A DNA stretch of 64,000 bases from Opitutia bacterium. GTDB taxonomy: Bacteria > Verrucomicrobiota > Verrucomicrobiia > Opitutales > Opitutaceae. The position numbers and the translations under genes were made by a program. This document shows positions 42,379 through 51,773 of the stretch, piece by piece (within the stretch, counting starts at the first letter, position 1; every line of letters starts with the position of its first letter). The notes below the pieces were generated by a model. The model made no database searches. It saw only the letters and a program-made list of their open reading frames with translations, and had not been told where the DNA came from. The stretch is from NCBI GenBank assembly GCA_947474365.1, contig CANJIU010000020.1, positions 1 through 64,000 of the forward strand, written 5' to 3'.

Positions 42379-44351
42379 ACATTCGGGTCGCCCTTCTCCG
42401 CCCCTGTCTTGTCGCCGCCGGCTTTCTCATCGGGCTCGACGCCGCGCTGGCGGCACCCACGCCACCGCCTCCGGCGAAACGCCTGCCTCCCGCCGGCATC
42501 GCGATTCCGGCGGCGGACCGCGCCGAACTCACCTCCGGCGCTGCCGCGCTGCGCGCTGACATCGATGCGCTCACTCGCGAACTCACGATCGCCAAAAATG
42601 ATCGCCTCCTCGCCCTGCTGCCCGACGTCGAGGTGTTTCACAAGGCGGTCGACTGGGCGCTGCGTTACGACGAGTTCTTCGCGGCCAAGGAAGTTGCCAC
42701 CGCCAGAAAGGCGCTCGCCTCTGGTCGCGAGCGCGTCGCGCAGCTGCGGAACGGAAAAGCACCGTGGCTCGACGCCACCGGACTGATCGTCCGAGGCCAT
42801 CGCTCCGCGGTGGACGGCTCGTTCCAACCCTATGGCTTGGTCGTTCCGTCGGGCGTGACGCGCGAGCGCGCCAATCGTCTCATGGTCTGGCTTCTCGGCC
42901 GCGGGGAAAAGCGCACCGAGCTCGCGTTCATCGCCGAACGCGAAGGCGGTCCGCCGCAGCTCACGCCGCGCGACACGATCCTCCTCGTGCCCTACGGTCG
43001 TTTCTGCAACGCAACGAAGTTTGCCGGCGAGACGGATGTGTTTGAAGCGATGGCATCGGTCCGCGGCACATATCACATCGACGACAATCGGATTACGGTC
43101 GCGGGGTTTTCCATGGGTGGCGCGAGCACCTGGCATCTCGCGGCGCATCACGCCGGCCTGTGGTGCGCGGCGTCGCCGGGTGCGGGTTTTGCCGAGACCG
43201 CGATCTACAATCGCGCGCTCGATCCTGGAAAGCCGCCGCGCACGCCGTGGGAGCAGACGCTTTGGCGGTGGTACAACGCCACGGACTACGCAGGGAATTT
43301 CTTCAACCTGCCGGTAATCGCGTACAGCGGGGAAGACGATCCGCAGAAACAATCGGCCGACCTTATGGAGGCGGCGATGGCGAAGGAAGGCTTGAAGCTT
43401 GAGCGCCTCATCGGCCCGAAGACCGCGCACAAATATCATCCGGACACCAAGAACGAACTGACCGCCCGTCTCGAAGCGTTGGCCGACCGTGGGCGCGACG
43501 CCACGCCGAAGGAAGTTCGCGTGACGACCTACACCACCCGTTATCCCGGCGAGTCGTGGGCGCGGTTCGAGGCGCTTGAGAAACAGTGGGAACGCGCCGA
43601 TCTCGTCGCGCGCCGCGACGGCACCGACTCCGTCGTCGTCACGACGAAAAACACCACGGCCATCAAGCTCACGTTGCCGGGAATCCGCTCGGTGAAAATT
43701 GACGGGCAGACCGTCGGCCTCTCCGGTACGACCGCGAGCGGTGCCTTCCTGCACCGCGAAAACGGCACCTGGCGGGCCGGCGCGCCCGCAACGGCGGTGC
43801 GCAAGCGTCCGGGGCTTTCCGGGCCAATCGACGATGCCTTCACCCAGGCTTTCCTTTTTGTTCGGCCCAGCGGAAAGCCACTCAATGACACCCTGGCGGT
43901 CTGGACGCGTGGCGAGCTGGCGCATGCGACGAAGATGTGGCGCGACATTTTCCGCGGTGACGCCCCGGTGAAGGACGACGTCGCGGTTTCCGACGAAGAT
44001 ATCCGCACGAAGAATCTGATTCTCTGGGGCGACCCGTCATCGAACAAGTTGCTCGCACGGCTGCTGGCGCAATTGCCGCTCACATGGGACAGCCGGAAAA
44101 TCACGTTCCGCGGTCACGACTACGACGCGGCATATCACGCGCCAGTGCTCATCTTTCCCAATCCGCTCAATCCCTCCCGCTACGTTGTGCTGAACAGCGG
44201 CGTCGATTTCCGCGAGGAGGCTTATGGTACGAATTCCCTGCAGACGCCCAAATTGCCCGACTACACCATCCTCGATCTGCGCGAGAAGCCGGGCCCGCGC
44301 TGGCCCGGGAAGATGGTTGATGCGGGGTTCTTCGACGAGACGTGGAAGTGA
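42375..44351 (+). CDS. Secreted alpha/beta hydrolase, copy 2 (paralog)
   Basis: A 658-residue protein with a signal peptide (RVALLRPCLVAAGFLIGLDA). The same order of parts as in copy 1 is seen: VFHKAVDWALRYDEFFAAKE, GFSMGGASTWHLA, YSGEDDPQKQSADLM, KTAHKYH, then a beta-rich C-terminal domain ending GPRWPGKMVDAGFFDETWK. The paralogs are similar along their whole length, which implies a whole-gene tandem duplication. Both catalytic sets look intact. It is coupled to copy 1. Only 68 bp separate it from the GH2 gene. Confidence 0.82.
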   Translation: MNIRVALLRPCLVAAGFLIGLDAALAAPTPPPPAKRLPPAGIAIPAADRAELTSGAAALRADIDALTRELTIAKNDRLLALLPDVEVFHKAVDWALRYDEFFAAKEVATARKALASGRERVAQLRNGKAPWLDATGLIVRGHRSAVDGSFQPYGLVVPSGVTRERANRLMVWLLGRGEKRTELAFIAEREGGPPQLTPRDTILLVPYGRFCNATKFAGETDVFEAMASVRGTYHIDDNRITVAGFSMGGASTWHLAAHHAGLWCAASPGAGFAETAIYNRALDPGKPPRTPWEQTLWRWYNATDYAGNFFNLPVIAYSGEDDPQKQSADLMEAAMAKEGLKLERLIGPKTAHKYHPDTKNELTARLEALADRGRDATPKEVRVTTYTTRYPGESWARFEALEKQWERADLVARRDGTDSVVVTTKNTTAIKLTLPGIRSVKIDGQTVGLSGTTASGAFLHRENGTWRAGAPATAVRKRPGLSGPIDDAFTQAFLFVRPSGKPLNDTLAVWTRGELAHATKMWRDIFRGDAPVKDDVAVSDEDIRTKNLILWGDPSSNKLLARLLAQLPLTWDSRKITFRGHDYDAAYHAPVLIFPNPLNPSRYVVLNSGVDFREEAYGTNSLQTPKLPDYTILDLREKPGPRWPGKMVDAGFFDETWK

Positions 44352-44399
44352 GTTGGGGTTGTTAACGACTTAAACGCACCCCGGCTCGCTGCCCGCCGT

Positions 44400-44417
44400 C
44401 GGAACGGCGAAGTTCCG
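44400..44417 (+). repeat. Hairpin immediately upstream of the GH2 start codon
   Basis: CGGAAC (44400-44405) pairs with GTTCCG (44412-44417), two bases before ATG 44420. The loop is GGCGAA. A hairpin in the ribosome-loading zone could reduce translation of the GH2 gene. It is not a terminator because no T-run follows. Confidence 0.45.
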
Positions 44418-44419
44418 AA

Positions 44420-47400
44420 ATGCATCTTCGTCGTTGCCCCGCCCTTGTCGCGCTCGCTGGCCTCAGCATTCTTGTCGCCACCGCCACAGTTGCCGCCGAG
44501 CGCGTCACGCTCAATTTCAATCCGGACTGGCGCTTCCTCCGCGACGACGCGCCCGGGGCGCAGGCGGCGGCCTTCGACGACCACGGCTGGACGCTCGTTT
44601 CGGCACCGCACACGTTCAACGACATCGACACGTTCGACAATTGGTCGACGCCCGGTCACCGCGGTGAACAGATCCAGTGGAGCGGCCGCACCTGGTACCG
44701 CAAGACCTTCACCGCACCCGCGGCGTGGAGTGGCAAAAAAATATACGTCGAGTTCGAGGCCGTGCGCCAAATCGCCGAGGTCTATCTCAACGGCGAAAAG
44801 CTCGGCATTGCGAAGAGCGGCTTCACGCCCTTCGGCTTCGACCTCACGCCGCATCTGAAAATCGGCGCGGCCAACGTCCTTGCAGTGATGGCGGACAACC
44901 GCTTCATGCGCGATCCGCTCGATCCCGCCACCGAGGCCGAGATTGCGAAGCGCAACGGCACCGCGACCTCCGCGGCACCGCTCAGCTCCACCGCCAACCC
45001 TAATCTCGCGACGCTGCATGCCGCGATCAACGAGACGATTCCCGAAAAATTCGAGGACCTCGGCGGCGATCGGATCCCGTGGAACAACCCGCACTGGCAT
45101 CCTGCCCACGGCGGCATCTACCGGAACGTCCGACTGATCGTCACCGATCCGTTGCACATCTCGCTGCCGCTCTACTCGTTTCTCCAGACCGCCGGTCCTT
45201 ACGCCTACGCGACGGACATTTCTCCCGCGGCGGCAAAGATCGGCGTGGACGTTCCGGTGCAGAACGGCCGGGGCGCGGCGCAGACAGCCGAGGTGCGCGT
45301 CGAGATCTTCGATGCGAGCGGCAAGTCGGTGCTCACGTTCAACCAGACGCAGTCGATTCCAGCCGGTGCGAGTCAGGTTTTTTCCGTCAGTGGGGCTCTG
45401 GCCAAGCCACGGTTGTGGGAGCCGGCCTACCCGCACGTCTATCGCGTCACCTGCGCGTTGCGCGTGGGTGGCCAGACCGTTGACACGACTGAGATTCCGC
45501 TTGGGGTCCGCGCGGCGAAATGGGACGTCGCGATGGGCTTCACGCTCAACGGCCGCGGCGAAAAACTTCACGGCTGGGGCCAGAAGGCGACGAACGAATG
45601 GCCGGGACTCGGCGCCGCGCTGCCGGACTGGATGCAGTTCTACACGCTCGATTTGATGAAACGTGCCGGTGGCAACTTTGTCCGGTGGGGCCACGTCGCC
45701 GGCAGCCCGTCGCAAATCGACGCGGCCGACCGGCTCGGGATTGTCATCCTCCAGCCGGGAGTCGATGGCGAGGCGGACACGGTGAAGGCGGCGTGGGAGC
45801 TGCGGGCCAACACGTTTCGCGATGTCGTGATCTACTACCGCAATCATCCCTCGATTCTCATCTGGGAGGGCGGCAACCAGAAGGTCACCCGCGAGCATGC
45901 GAAGGAATTGCGTGGTTATATGGACAAATACGATCCGCATGGCGGCCGCGTTTACGCCCACCGACGCGCGGACAAGATCACGGCCGAGTTCATGGACATC
46001 GGCGTCGGCACGGAAGGTGGCCGCGAGATTGCCACGCTCCCAGTCGTCGAGGGTGAATACAACCGGGAGGAGGCGCCGCGTCGCGTGTGGGACGAGGCGT
46101 CGCCGCCGAATTTCGGCTACCCCGAGGCCAAGGGGATGACATATCAGCTCACGTCGGAGCAGTTCGCCGCCAACCAGGTGGTGCAGTACATGAAGAAGCT
46201 TGGCCCGACGGTACACAGTGGTGGGGCCAATTGGATTTTCAGTGATTCGACCAGCGGCGGCCGCGTGCCCGCCGAGGTAGCGCGCGCCAGTGGCGAGGTC
46301 GACGGCGTGCGTCTGCCGAAAGAGGCCTATTATGTCTGCGCGGCGATCTGGCGGGCGGATCCGCAGGTGCACATCATCGGTCACTGGACCTATCCGGCTG
46401 GCACGAAGAAAACGATCTACGTCGCGTCCAACGCCGAGATCGTCGAGCTGTTCGTCAACGGCAAGTCACTCGGGCAGGGGAAGGTTTCCGATCGGTACCT
46501 GTTCACGTTTCCGGAGGTCGCGTTTGCGGCGGGCGAGATCAAGGCGGTCGCGAGCCGCGGCGGAAACGTCGTTGCCACGCAGGTGAAACGCACGGCGGGC
46601 GCGCCGGTGGCGCTCAAGCTCACGACGATCACTGGTCCGGCGGGGCTGCGGGCCGACGGGGCGGATGTTGCGCTGATCGATGTCGAGGCGGTTGATGCCA
46701 ACGGTGAGCGTTGCCCGACAGTGCAGCCGCGCGTCGACTTTGAAACGAGCGGTCCCGGCGTCTGGCGCGGCGGCTACAACAGCGGGAAGGTCAATTCGAC
46801 CAACCATCCATTTCTCGATCTTGAGGCCGGCGTTAACCGCGTCGCCGTGCGTGCGACCCGGACGGCTGGGAGCATCATGGTGCGGGCGAAAAGCGAAGGG
46901 CTTCGTCCCGCCAGTGTGACGATCGTGAGCACGGGATTTGCAGGGGAAATGCCCGCGACGTTTGCCGCGAAGCTGCCGGCCCAGGCGCCGGATCATCCGG
47001 CGTTCACGAGTGTGCCAGCGCCTGGGAGCGGGGGCGAGCGCGACCGGAAGCCGGCGGCGAAGGCCGCGGCGACGCCCGGCAAATTCATCCGGACCTTCAA
47101 CTACACCGGGCCGCAGGCGGCGATCGTGCACGTCGAGACTGGCGCCGCTGCTGGTCGCAACATTTATGTCGACCGCGACTACACGTTTGCGGCGTTGCCC
47201 GTGGGTTTGGCCGGCGCCGACTGGGTGCAAGTGGCGGATGAAGACCAGCGCTACAGCGCGGTCGACCTGATTGAACTCGCGGTGCCGGCGGGTGCGGTCG
47301 TCACGATCGCGCACGACGGTCGTGCGCCATTGCCGGCGTGGCTCACCAAGCAATTTGAAGCGACGGCCGATGTCCTGACGGTCAACGGCAAGCCGATGAA

Positions 47401-47512
47401 CCTCTTCCGGCGCCGCGCCGCACGCGACGAGAGCCTCACGTTTGGTTCGAACACTGACGGTGCCCCGGTGCGGGCCAACATGTACGTTGTCCTCGTGAAT
47501 GCCGGACCGTAG
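44420..47512 (+). CDS. Glycoside hydrolase family 2 enzyme (beta-galactosidase-like)
   Basis: A 1030-residue secreted enzyme: signal peptide (PALVALAGLSILVATATVAA), jelly-roll sugar-binding domain (WRFLRDDAPGAQAAAFDDHG, about residues 38-57), immunoglobulin-like domain, TIM-barrel catalytic domain (about 370-660) and C-terminal beta domains. The usual acid/base motif (N-E in GNE) is IWEGGNQ here (about residue 483), so the likely acid/base is the Glu before GGN. The nucleophile candidate is in VVEGEYNREE. The last 130 residues (YVDRDYTFAALP, then RAPLPAWL) resemble a small accessory module common on polysaccharide-degrading enzymes. The substrate is unknown. Confidence 0.87.
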   Translation: MHLRRCPALVALAGLSILVATATVAAERVTLNFNPDWRFLRDDAPGAQAAAFDDHGWTLVSAPHTFNDIDTFDNWSTPGHRGEQIQWSGRTWYRKTFTAPAAWSGKKIYVEFEAVRQIAEVYLNGEKLGIAKSGFTPFGFDLTPHLKIGAANVLAVMADNRFMRDPLDPATEAEIAKRNGTATSAAPLSSTANPNLATLHAAINETIPEKFEDLGGDRIPWNNPHWHPAHGGIYRNVRLIVTDPLHISLPLYSFLQTAGPYAYATDISPAAAKIGVDVPVQNGRGAAQTAEVRVEIFDASGKSVLTFNQTQSIPAGASQVFSVSGALAKPRLWEPAYPHVYRVTCALRVGGQTVDTTEIPLGVRAAKWDVAMGFTLNGRGEKLHGWGQKATNEWPGLGAALPDWMQFYTLDLMKRAGGNFVRWGHVAGSPSQIDAADRLGIVILQPGVDGEADTVKAAWELRANTFRDVVIYYRNHPSILIWEGGNQKVTREHAKELRGYMDKYDPHGGRVYAHRRADKITAEFMDIGVGTEGGREIATLPVVEGEYNREEAPRRVWDEASPPNFGYPEAKGMTYQLTSEQFAANQVVQYMKKLGPTVHSGGANWIFSDSTSGGRVPAEVARASGEVDGVRLPKEAYYVCAAIWRADPQVHIIGHWTYPAGTKKTIYVASNAEIVELFVNGKSLGQGKVSDRYLFTFPEVAFAAGEIKAVASRGGNVVATQVKRTAGAPVALKLTTITGPAGLRADGADVALIDVEAVDANGERCPTVQPRVDFETSGPGVWRGGYNSGKVNSTNHPFLDLEAGVNRVAVRATRTAGSIMVRAKSEGLRPASVTIVSTGFAGEMPATFAAKLPAQAPDHPAFTSVPAPGSGGERDRKPAAKAAATPGKFIRTFNYTGPQAAIVHVETGAAAGRNIYVDRDYTFAALPVGLAGADWVQVADEDQRYSAVDLIELAVPAGAVVTIAHDGRAPLPAWLTKQFEATADVLTVNGKPMNLFRRRAARDESLTFGSNTDGAPVRANMYVVLVNAGP

Positions 47513-47524
47513 CTTTCGGGCCGG

Positions 47525-48889
47525 TTACAGCACGAAGTGACCCGCCGTCATCCCGTGGTGCAGTCCCGCGCTGAGGACGGCGAACCACGCCCAGAGGGCG
47601 ATTTCCACGTTCCGGCTCTCCGGTTGCCTTAGGAGCAGGAAAAGGAGGAGCGCCGGCATGTGATAGCGCGGCTCCACCAGAATGATGGGAACGAGGCTGA
47701 GAAACCAAAACGGATAGAGCATTTTCGCCGCCGGGCGGAGCAGCGGGGTGGCGAGCAATGACAGGCCGGTGATCGTGAGGAGGGCGGCGAATCCCAACCG
47801 CCGGACGCTGCCGTCGAGCAGTAGCGCCATGAATTGGTTGCGCAACAGCCAGTCCATTTTGTTCCAGGGATGCTCCGGAACATAGACGAACGCGACTACC
47901 GTGGCGGAGGCCACGAACAGTGCGGCGAGGGGCCAGCGCCGTCGGATCCACGTGGCGAGGCGCCCGATGTTGGCCAGGTGCAACGGGAAAAAAAGTACGC
48001 CGGCGAGGGCGACGGAAATCGCGAGGTTGCCGGCCGAAATCCCTGCGGGCTGCTGACCGGGGTGATCGAGTCCGACTCGGCCATGCAGGAGCACAAAGGC
48101 GGCAAAGGCGGCGAGGCCGGGCAGCAGCGGCCAACAGCTCTTCACCTGTTGCCAAAGCCGTTTGGAATCGAACTGGAATCCGTGGGCTTCCAGGTGCGCG
48201 TATCCGAAAAGGAAAACGATGAAGATCACGTTGGTCTGTCGCACAAACAGCGCGAGCAGCGCCAACAGTCCGGCCACATAGTACGATCGTCGCTGGCAGG
48301 CCCAGAATGCGGCCAGGTCGACGAGCAGCGAAAAAACATCGGTGTAGAGCAGGCAGTGAAAAGGAAACACCACCGGCAATAGATAGGCTTGGGCCGCCCG
48401 CAACAGCGCCCATTCGGACCCCGCGGTTTCACGAACAATCCGGAAGACGACGAAGGCGAACAGCAGCGAGAGGCTGAAGCTGTAGAGCCGCAGCATCGAC
48501 GGCGATGCCTCACCGGTCAGGGCCGCGATGCCGGCGAGGACTGATTGGAATCCCGGAAACATCGCCGCGGCGGGGTATTCGGCCCCCGGCCAGCGGAGTA
48601 GTTCAAATTTCCCCGCGAGGAACAGGCCCACCTGACCATGCACCTGGGATTCATCGAGAATCATCCGGTCGTAGAGTTGCCAAGCGCGGGCGAAACCCCA
48701 GAACGCGACCGCTGCGGTGAGAACGATGATCAGGAGCTGCAACCGCGGTCCCGGTGCTTCTACCCTGGAGTCACCGACGGAATAGCCACCGCGCAGCTCG
48801 GATTGCAGTCGTTCCTTCCCGGCGTCGGACGAATCGTCCCCGGCCGGTCGAGCGGGTTGTGTGGATAAACCGCGGGACGATTGGTCCAT
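47525..48889 (-). CDS. ALG10/DIE2-like multi-pass membrane glycosyltransferase
   Basis: A 454-residue inner-membrane protein with about ten membrane helices. DESQVHGQVGLFLAGKFELL (about residues 79-98) carries the acidic loop-1 residue expected of dolichol- or undecaprenol-type glucosyltransferases. FVRQTNVIFIVFLFGYAH (about 213-230) matches the conserved RQTN block of ALG10 proteins, which add a terminal glucose to a lipid-linked sugar in eukaryotes. A bacterial relative suggests transfer to a lipid-linked glycan. The N-terminal about 50 residues are hydrophilic and poorly conserved. No glycan cluster is adjacent. Confidence 0.75.
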   Translation of the reverse strand: MDQSSRGLSTQPARPAGDDSSDAGKERLQSELRGGYSVGDSRVEAPGPRLQLLIIVLTAAVAFWGFARAWQLYDRMILDESQVHGQVGLFLAGKFELLRWPGAEYPAAAMFPGFQSVLAGIAALTGEASPSMLRLYSFSLSLLFAFVVFRIVRETAGSEWALLRAAQAYLLPVVFPFHCLLYTDVFSLLVDLAAFWACQRRSYYVAGLLALLALFVRQTNVIFIVFLFGYAHLEAHGFQFDSKRLWQQVKSCWPLLPGLAAFAAFVLLHGRVGLDHPGQQPAGISAGNLAISVALAGVLFFPLHLANIGRLATWIRRRWPLAALFVASATVVAFVYVPEHPWNKMDWLLRNQFMALLLDGSVRRLGFAALLTITGLSLLATPLLRPAAKMLYPFWFLSLVPIILVEPRYHMPALLLFLLLRQPESRNVEIALWAWFAVLSAGLHHGMTAGHFVL

Positions 48890-48991
48890 GAAAGGACCGG
48901 GTTTTTATCGCGGGTGCGTCAGTCGACGGAAGCCTAGAATTGGCCCGAGCGTCGCAAACGATTGATTCTGGCGGGCAGATCCGCGCTCCGG

Positions 48992-49675
48992 CTAATTCTG
49001 CCGAAAACCCAATGCTCCCAGTTCGCTCAGGTGAAACGGCGCGGACGCGATGACCTCTTCCAGTTTGGCAAGCGCGTCGCGCAACGTCGGCACATCGCAC
49101 ATCGCGGCGCCGTCGTCGCGATCGTGGAGGTGAATCGACCATCCGCCCGTATCCGGATCGGCCCCGAGTTGGAGAACGGATCCATGCAGGTAGTTGCCGG
49201 GAATTCCGGGATTGATGCCGGCCCCGGGCACGAGGAAGAGCGTGTGCACGGGATCGTGGGCGATGATGCCGCCGTGTTTCCGATGGTGGGCGGGGCGCCC
49301 GGCGACGACCAGCCGCGTCGTCTCGGCTTTTGCGCGCAGCGCTTCCGGCAGCGAGGCAACGTAGCGGTTGAAGATGCTGGCGTTGGACTCCAGGGCATCG
49401 GTGTCGATTGCTCCCGCCGTCAGCTCGCCGAGATTGGCGGCCTGGAAGCAGGGCCGAACCGCGAGGGATCGCACGGTGACAAATCCGTCGACGTGATCGG
49501 CGTCGACATAGACCTGATGCGAGGCCCGCAGGCGGCCGAGCGCGTCCTGGTAGGCGGGCGTCCGGGGGACGGCTCCGATCGGACTGTGTTCGATCATCTC
49601 AAGAACGTTGTGGTCGAATTCCGCGTAGGGGTCGTGGGGCACGCTGCCATCTAATGGTGGAGTGGGGCCAAACAC
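48992..49675 (-). CDS. Conserved hypothetical protein
   Basis: A protein of about 227 residues from GTG 49675. It has blocks such as PYAEFDHNVLEMIEHSPIGA, QVYVDADHVDGFVTVRSLAV and HDRDDGAAMCDV. There is no signal peptide or membrane segment. I have the impression of a conserved uncharacterised family, but I cannot name it. It is divergent from the J-domain-like gene (106 bp between starts). Confidence 0.65.
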   Translation of the reverse strand: MFGPTPPLDGSVPHDPYAEFDHNVLEMIEHSPIGAVPRTPAYQDALGRLRASHQVYVDADHVDGFVTVRSLAVRPCFQAANLGELTAGAIDTDALESNASIFNRYVASLPEALRAKAETTRLVVAGRPAHHRKHGGIIAHDPVHTLFLVPGAGINPGIPGNYLHGSVLQLGADPDTGGWSIHLHDRDDGAAMCDVPTLRDALAKLEEVIASAPFHLSELGALGFRQN

Positions 49676-49781
49676 GAGGGATTTCCCCGCGGGACGCGAT
49701 TTTCACGCTGGTCAAGGCCGTGCGATTTTCACGCTCCCGGCTGGCGCTTGGCTTGGAGCCCGCTTTCCTTGCGCGTTTCCC

Positions 49782-50798
49782 ATGCCTGCAAGCCAAACCG
49801 CCCTCCGTCGGACCCGCGTCGATTCGTCCCGACCGGATCCCAAATCCCGCCGTGGCGGCGCGCTTGTGCTGATGAACGACGGGCCGTTGAAACGGGCCGC
49901 GTGGGCGGAGTTGCACGCGGCGCGCAAGCGGCAGGAAAAAGCGGCCCGCGACCTGCACCGCCATGAGCAAAGCGATCGTCCCGGCTACGAAACGTGGCTG
50001 CATCGCATGTTTCCGACGTTCATCACGCGGCTCCGCGAACTGCATCAGGAAGTTTATGCCAAGGGGCAAAAGGTGCAGTACGCGCAGGACGAGGCGATGT
50101 TCACGGGCCGCTCGGTGGACAAGATCTGGCGGGAGCAGCGAAAACAGGAGGCGAACCCGCCACCGGCACCGGAGGAAAAGGAGCGGGATGCCGGAAGTAG
50201 CCGCCGCGGACCTTTCGGAGCGGCCGACGATTTCTTCGGTGGTGACGACGAAGAGGAGGAGGAGTTCCGTCTGCCGTGGGAGGACATGTTTGAGCCGAGA
50301 GCCCGTGGCGCGGAAGGGTCCCAGCCTGGTGCCGACGCCCGCGATGTTTACCGCCGTCTGGTGCAGCGCCTGCATCCGGATCGCGGGGGCGAGTGGACCG
50401 CGGCGCGTCAGCGCCTCTGGCACGAGGTGCAGCAGGCGTGGGCCGCCGGCGACGTCGACTGGCTGACTCGCCTGGAGGTCGAATGGGAGGCCGCGCACGA
50501 TGTGCTCAACGAGCGATCGCCCCTCAGCCGGCTGCGCTTGGCGATCGCCGAAATGCACGCGGCGCGGCGCGATACCGAGCGCAAATTGCGCGAATACCGC
50601 GGCTCGCCGGCCTGGCGGTTCACGTTGACGGAGAAGAAACGGGATCTGCTCCATCGTCGGACGGCGATGAACTTCGAGCACGACATCCACTTTCTCGAAC
50701 GCCAGCTGACCCACCTCAATGCCACGATTGCGAGTTGGGAGAAACCGGCGCGTTCCCGTCGGCGTCCGCGAACGGGCTTCGACGACCGTTGGTACTGA
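49782..50798 (+). CDS. J-domain-like protein
   Basis: A 338-residue protein with a low-complexity acidic middle (about residues 155-185: GGDDEEEEEFRLPWEDMFEP). A J-domain-like segment lies at about residues 190-240: DVYRRLVQRLHPDRGGEWTA, with the HPD tripeptide in the DnaJ position, then RQRLWHEVQQAWAAGD. The C-terminal third is helical. A J-domain normally stimulates a DnaK partner, and the HPD is intact. ATG 49782 gives a basic N-terminus; ATG 49872 is an alternative. The DUF2293 gene follows after 40 bp, so they may share a transcript. Confidence 0.72.
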   Translation: MPASQTALRRTRVDSSRPDPKSRRGGALVLMNDGPLKRAAWAELHAARKRQEKAARDLHRHEQSDRPGYETWLHRMFPTFITRLRELHQEVYAKGQKVQYAQDEAMFTGRSVDKIWREQRKQEANPPPAPEEKERDAGSSRRGPFGAADDFFGGDDEEEEEFRLPWEDMFEPRARGAEGSQPGADARDVYRRLVQRLHPDRGGEWTAARQRLWHEVQQAWAAGDVDWLTRLEVEWEAAHDVLNERSPLSRLRLAIAEMHAARRDTERKLREYRGSPAWRFTLTEKKRDLLHRRTAMNFEHDIHFLERQLTHLNATIASWEKPARSRRRPRTGFDDRWY

Positions 50799-50838
50799 CG
50801 GGCCGCTATTCTCGATTCACCGCCGACTTTTTCTTTCG

Positions 50839-51540
50839 ATGCCACCCTTCGCCCGTGAAGTCCGTCCTGGTCCACGTTCCCGTACCGTGCTCAACGAGCA
50901 CGGGATGATCGAAGCCGTGCCCGATGCGTGGGGGTTGCTGCCGCCCGGTGATGCGGCGCTCAGCCGCCGGATCAAGCAGGACGGCCCGACGCTGACCGTG
51001 ATCGAACTCAAGGGCCGCAAGCGTTTCTCGCGCGGGATCTGGGCGCCCGCCGATCGCATCGAAGCGTTGCGCGCCGCGCTCGAAGTGGAGCGACGGGATC
51101 CGTCGTATCAACGAAAACTCGACGCCGGCCGGCAGCGGCGCGCCGCAGCCCAGGAAGACTACGCGGAGGACTTCAACGGGGCGGTGTTGCGCTACCTGAA
51201 TTTCCATCCCACCCATCAGGTGGTGGCCGCGGCGCTCGCCCTGCTGATCACCGAGCACGCCACGCCAGTGGGCAGCGGGACGGTGGCCCGCACGCAACGG
51301 ATCCCGATCGAGGCGCGGGCAGAGGCCGCCACCATCGCGTGGCTGCGTCACCAAACCACCGGTTACGATTCGATGCAGATTCCGCGGGAAAAAGGCCGGC
51401 GTCGCGAAGTGCGCCGCATGCTCGCGCAGCGTTCGGTGCAATTGCTCGCGCGTTACCGCTCGGGGCAGCCGATTGATCGCGCGCAATGCCCGTTGCATCG
51501 GGCGCTGCTGCCCCACATGCCCACGCGGACGATCGGGTAG
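50839..51540 (+). CDS. DUF2293-family protein
   Basis: A 233-residue cytoplasmic protein. The second half matches DUF2293: LLITEHATPVGSGTVARTQR, then PIEARAEAATIAWLRHQTTG and REKGRRREVRRMLAQRSVQL. The first half (TVLNEHGMIEAVPDAWGLLP) is not recognised. The start at 50839 follows the J-domain-like gene by 40 bp. The function of DUF2293 is unknown; the pairing with a J-domain protein is suggestive of a nucleic-acid or protein-quality role, but this is not supported by sequence. Confidence 0.82.
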   Translation: MPPFAREVRPGPRSRTVLNEHGMIEAVPDAWGLLPPGDAALSRRIKQDGPTLTVIELKGRKRFSRGIWAPADRIEALRAALEVERRDPSYQRKLDAGRQRRAAAQEDYAEDFNGAVLRYLNFHPTHQVVAAALALLITEHATPVGSGTVARTQRIPIEARAEAATIAWLRHQTTGYDSMQIPREKGRRREVRRMLAQRSVQLLARYRSGQPIDRAQCPLHRALLPHMPTRTIG

Positions 51541-51773
51541 CGGCGGCGGTCGCAAAAGTGGAATCGGCCGGCTGGGCTTTACGGTGCCAAACTCGGCGGG
51601 AGGCACACGATCAACTGGGGCCGTCGCACTTCTACTGAGTGTAGCAGCCAGTGGCCGCGAGTGGCGTTGTTTCACCTTGGGATATCAGTTGCATCACTTC
51701 GAAAACTGACCGCCGGGCATTGTCCGGGGCTTCATTCATCTGATGGCTTCGGGTTTCCGACGCCTGACGAAAG

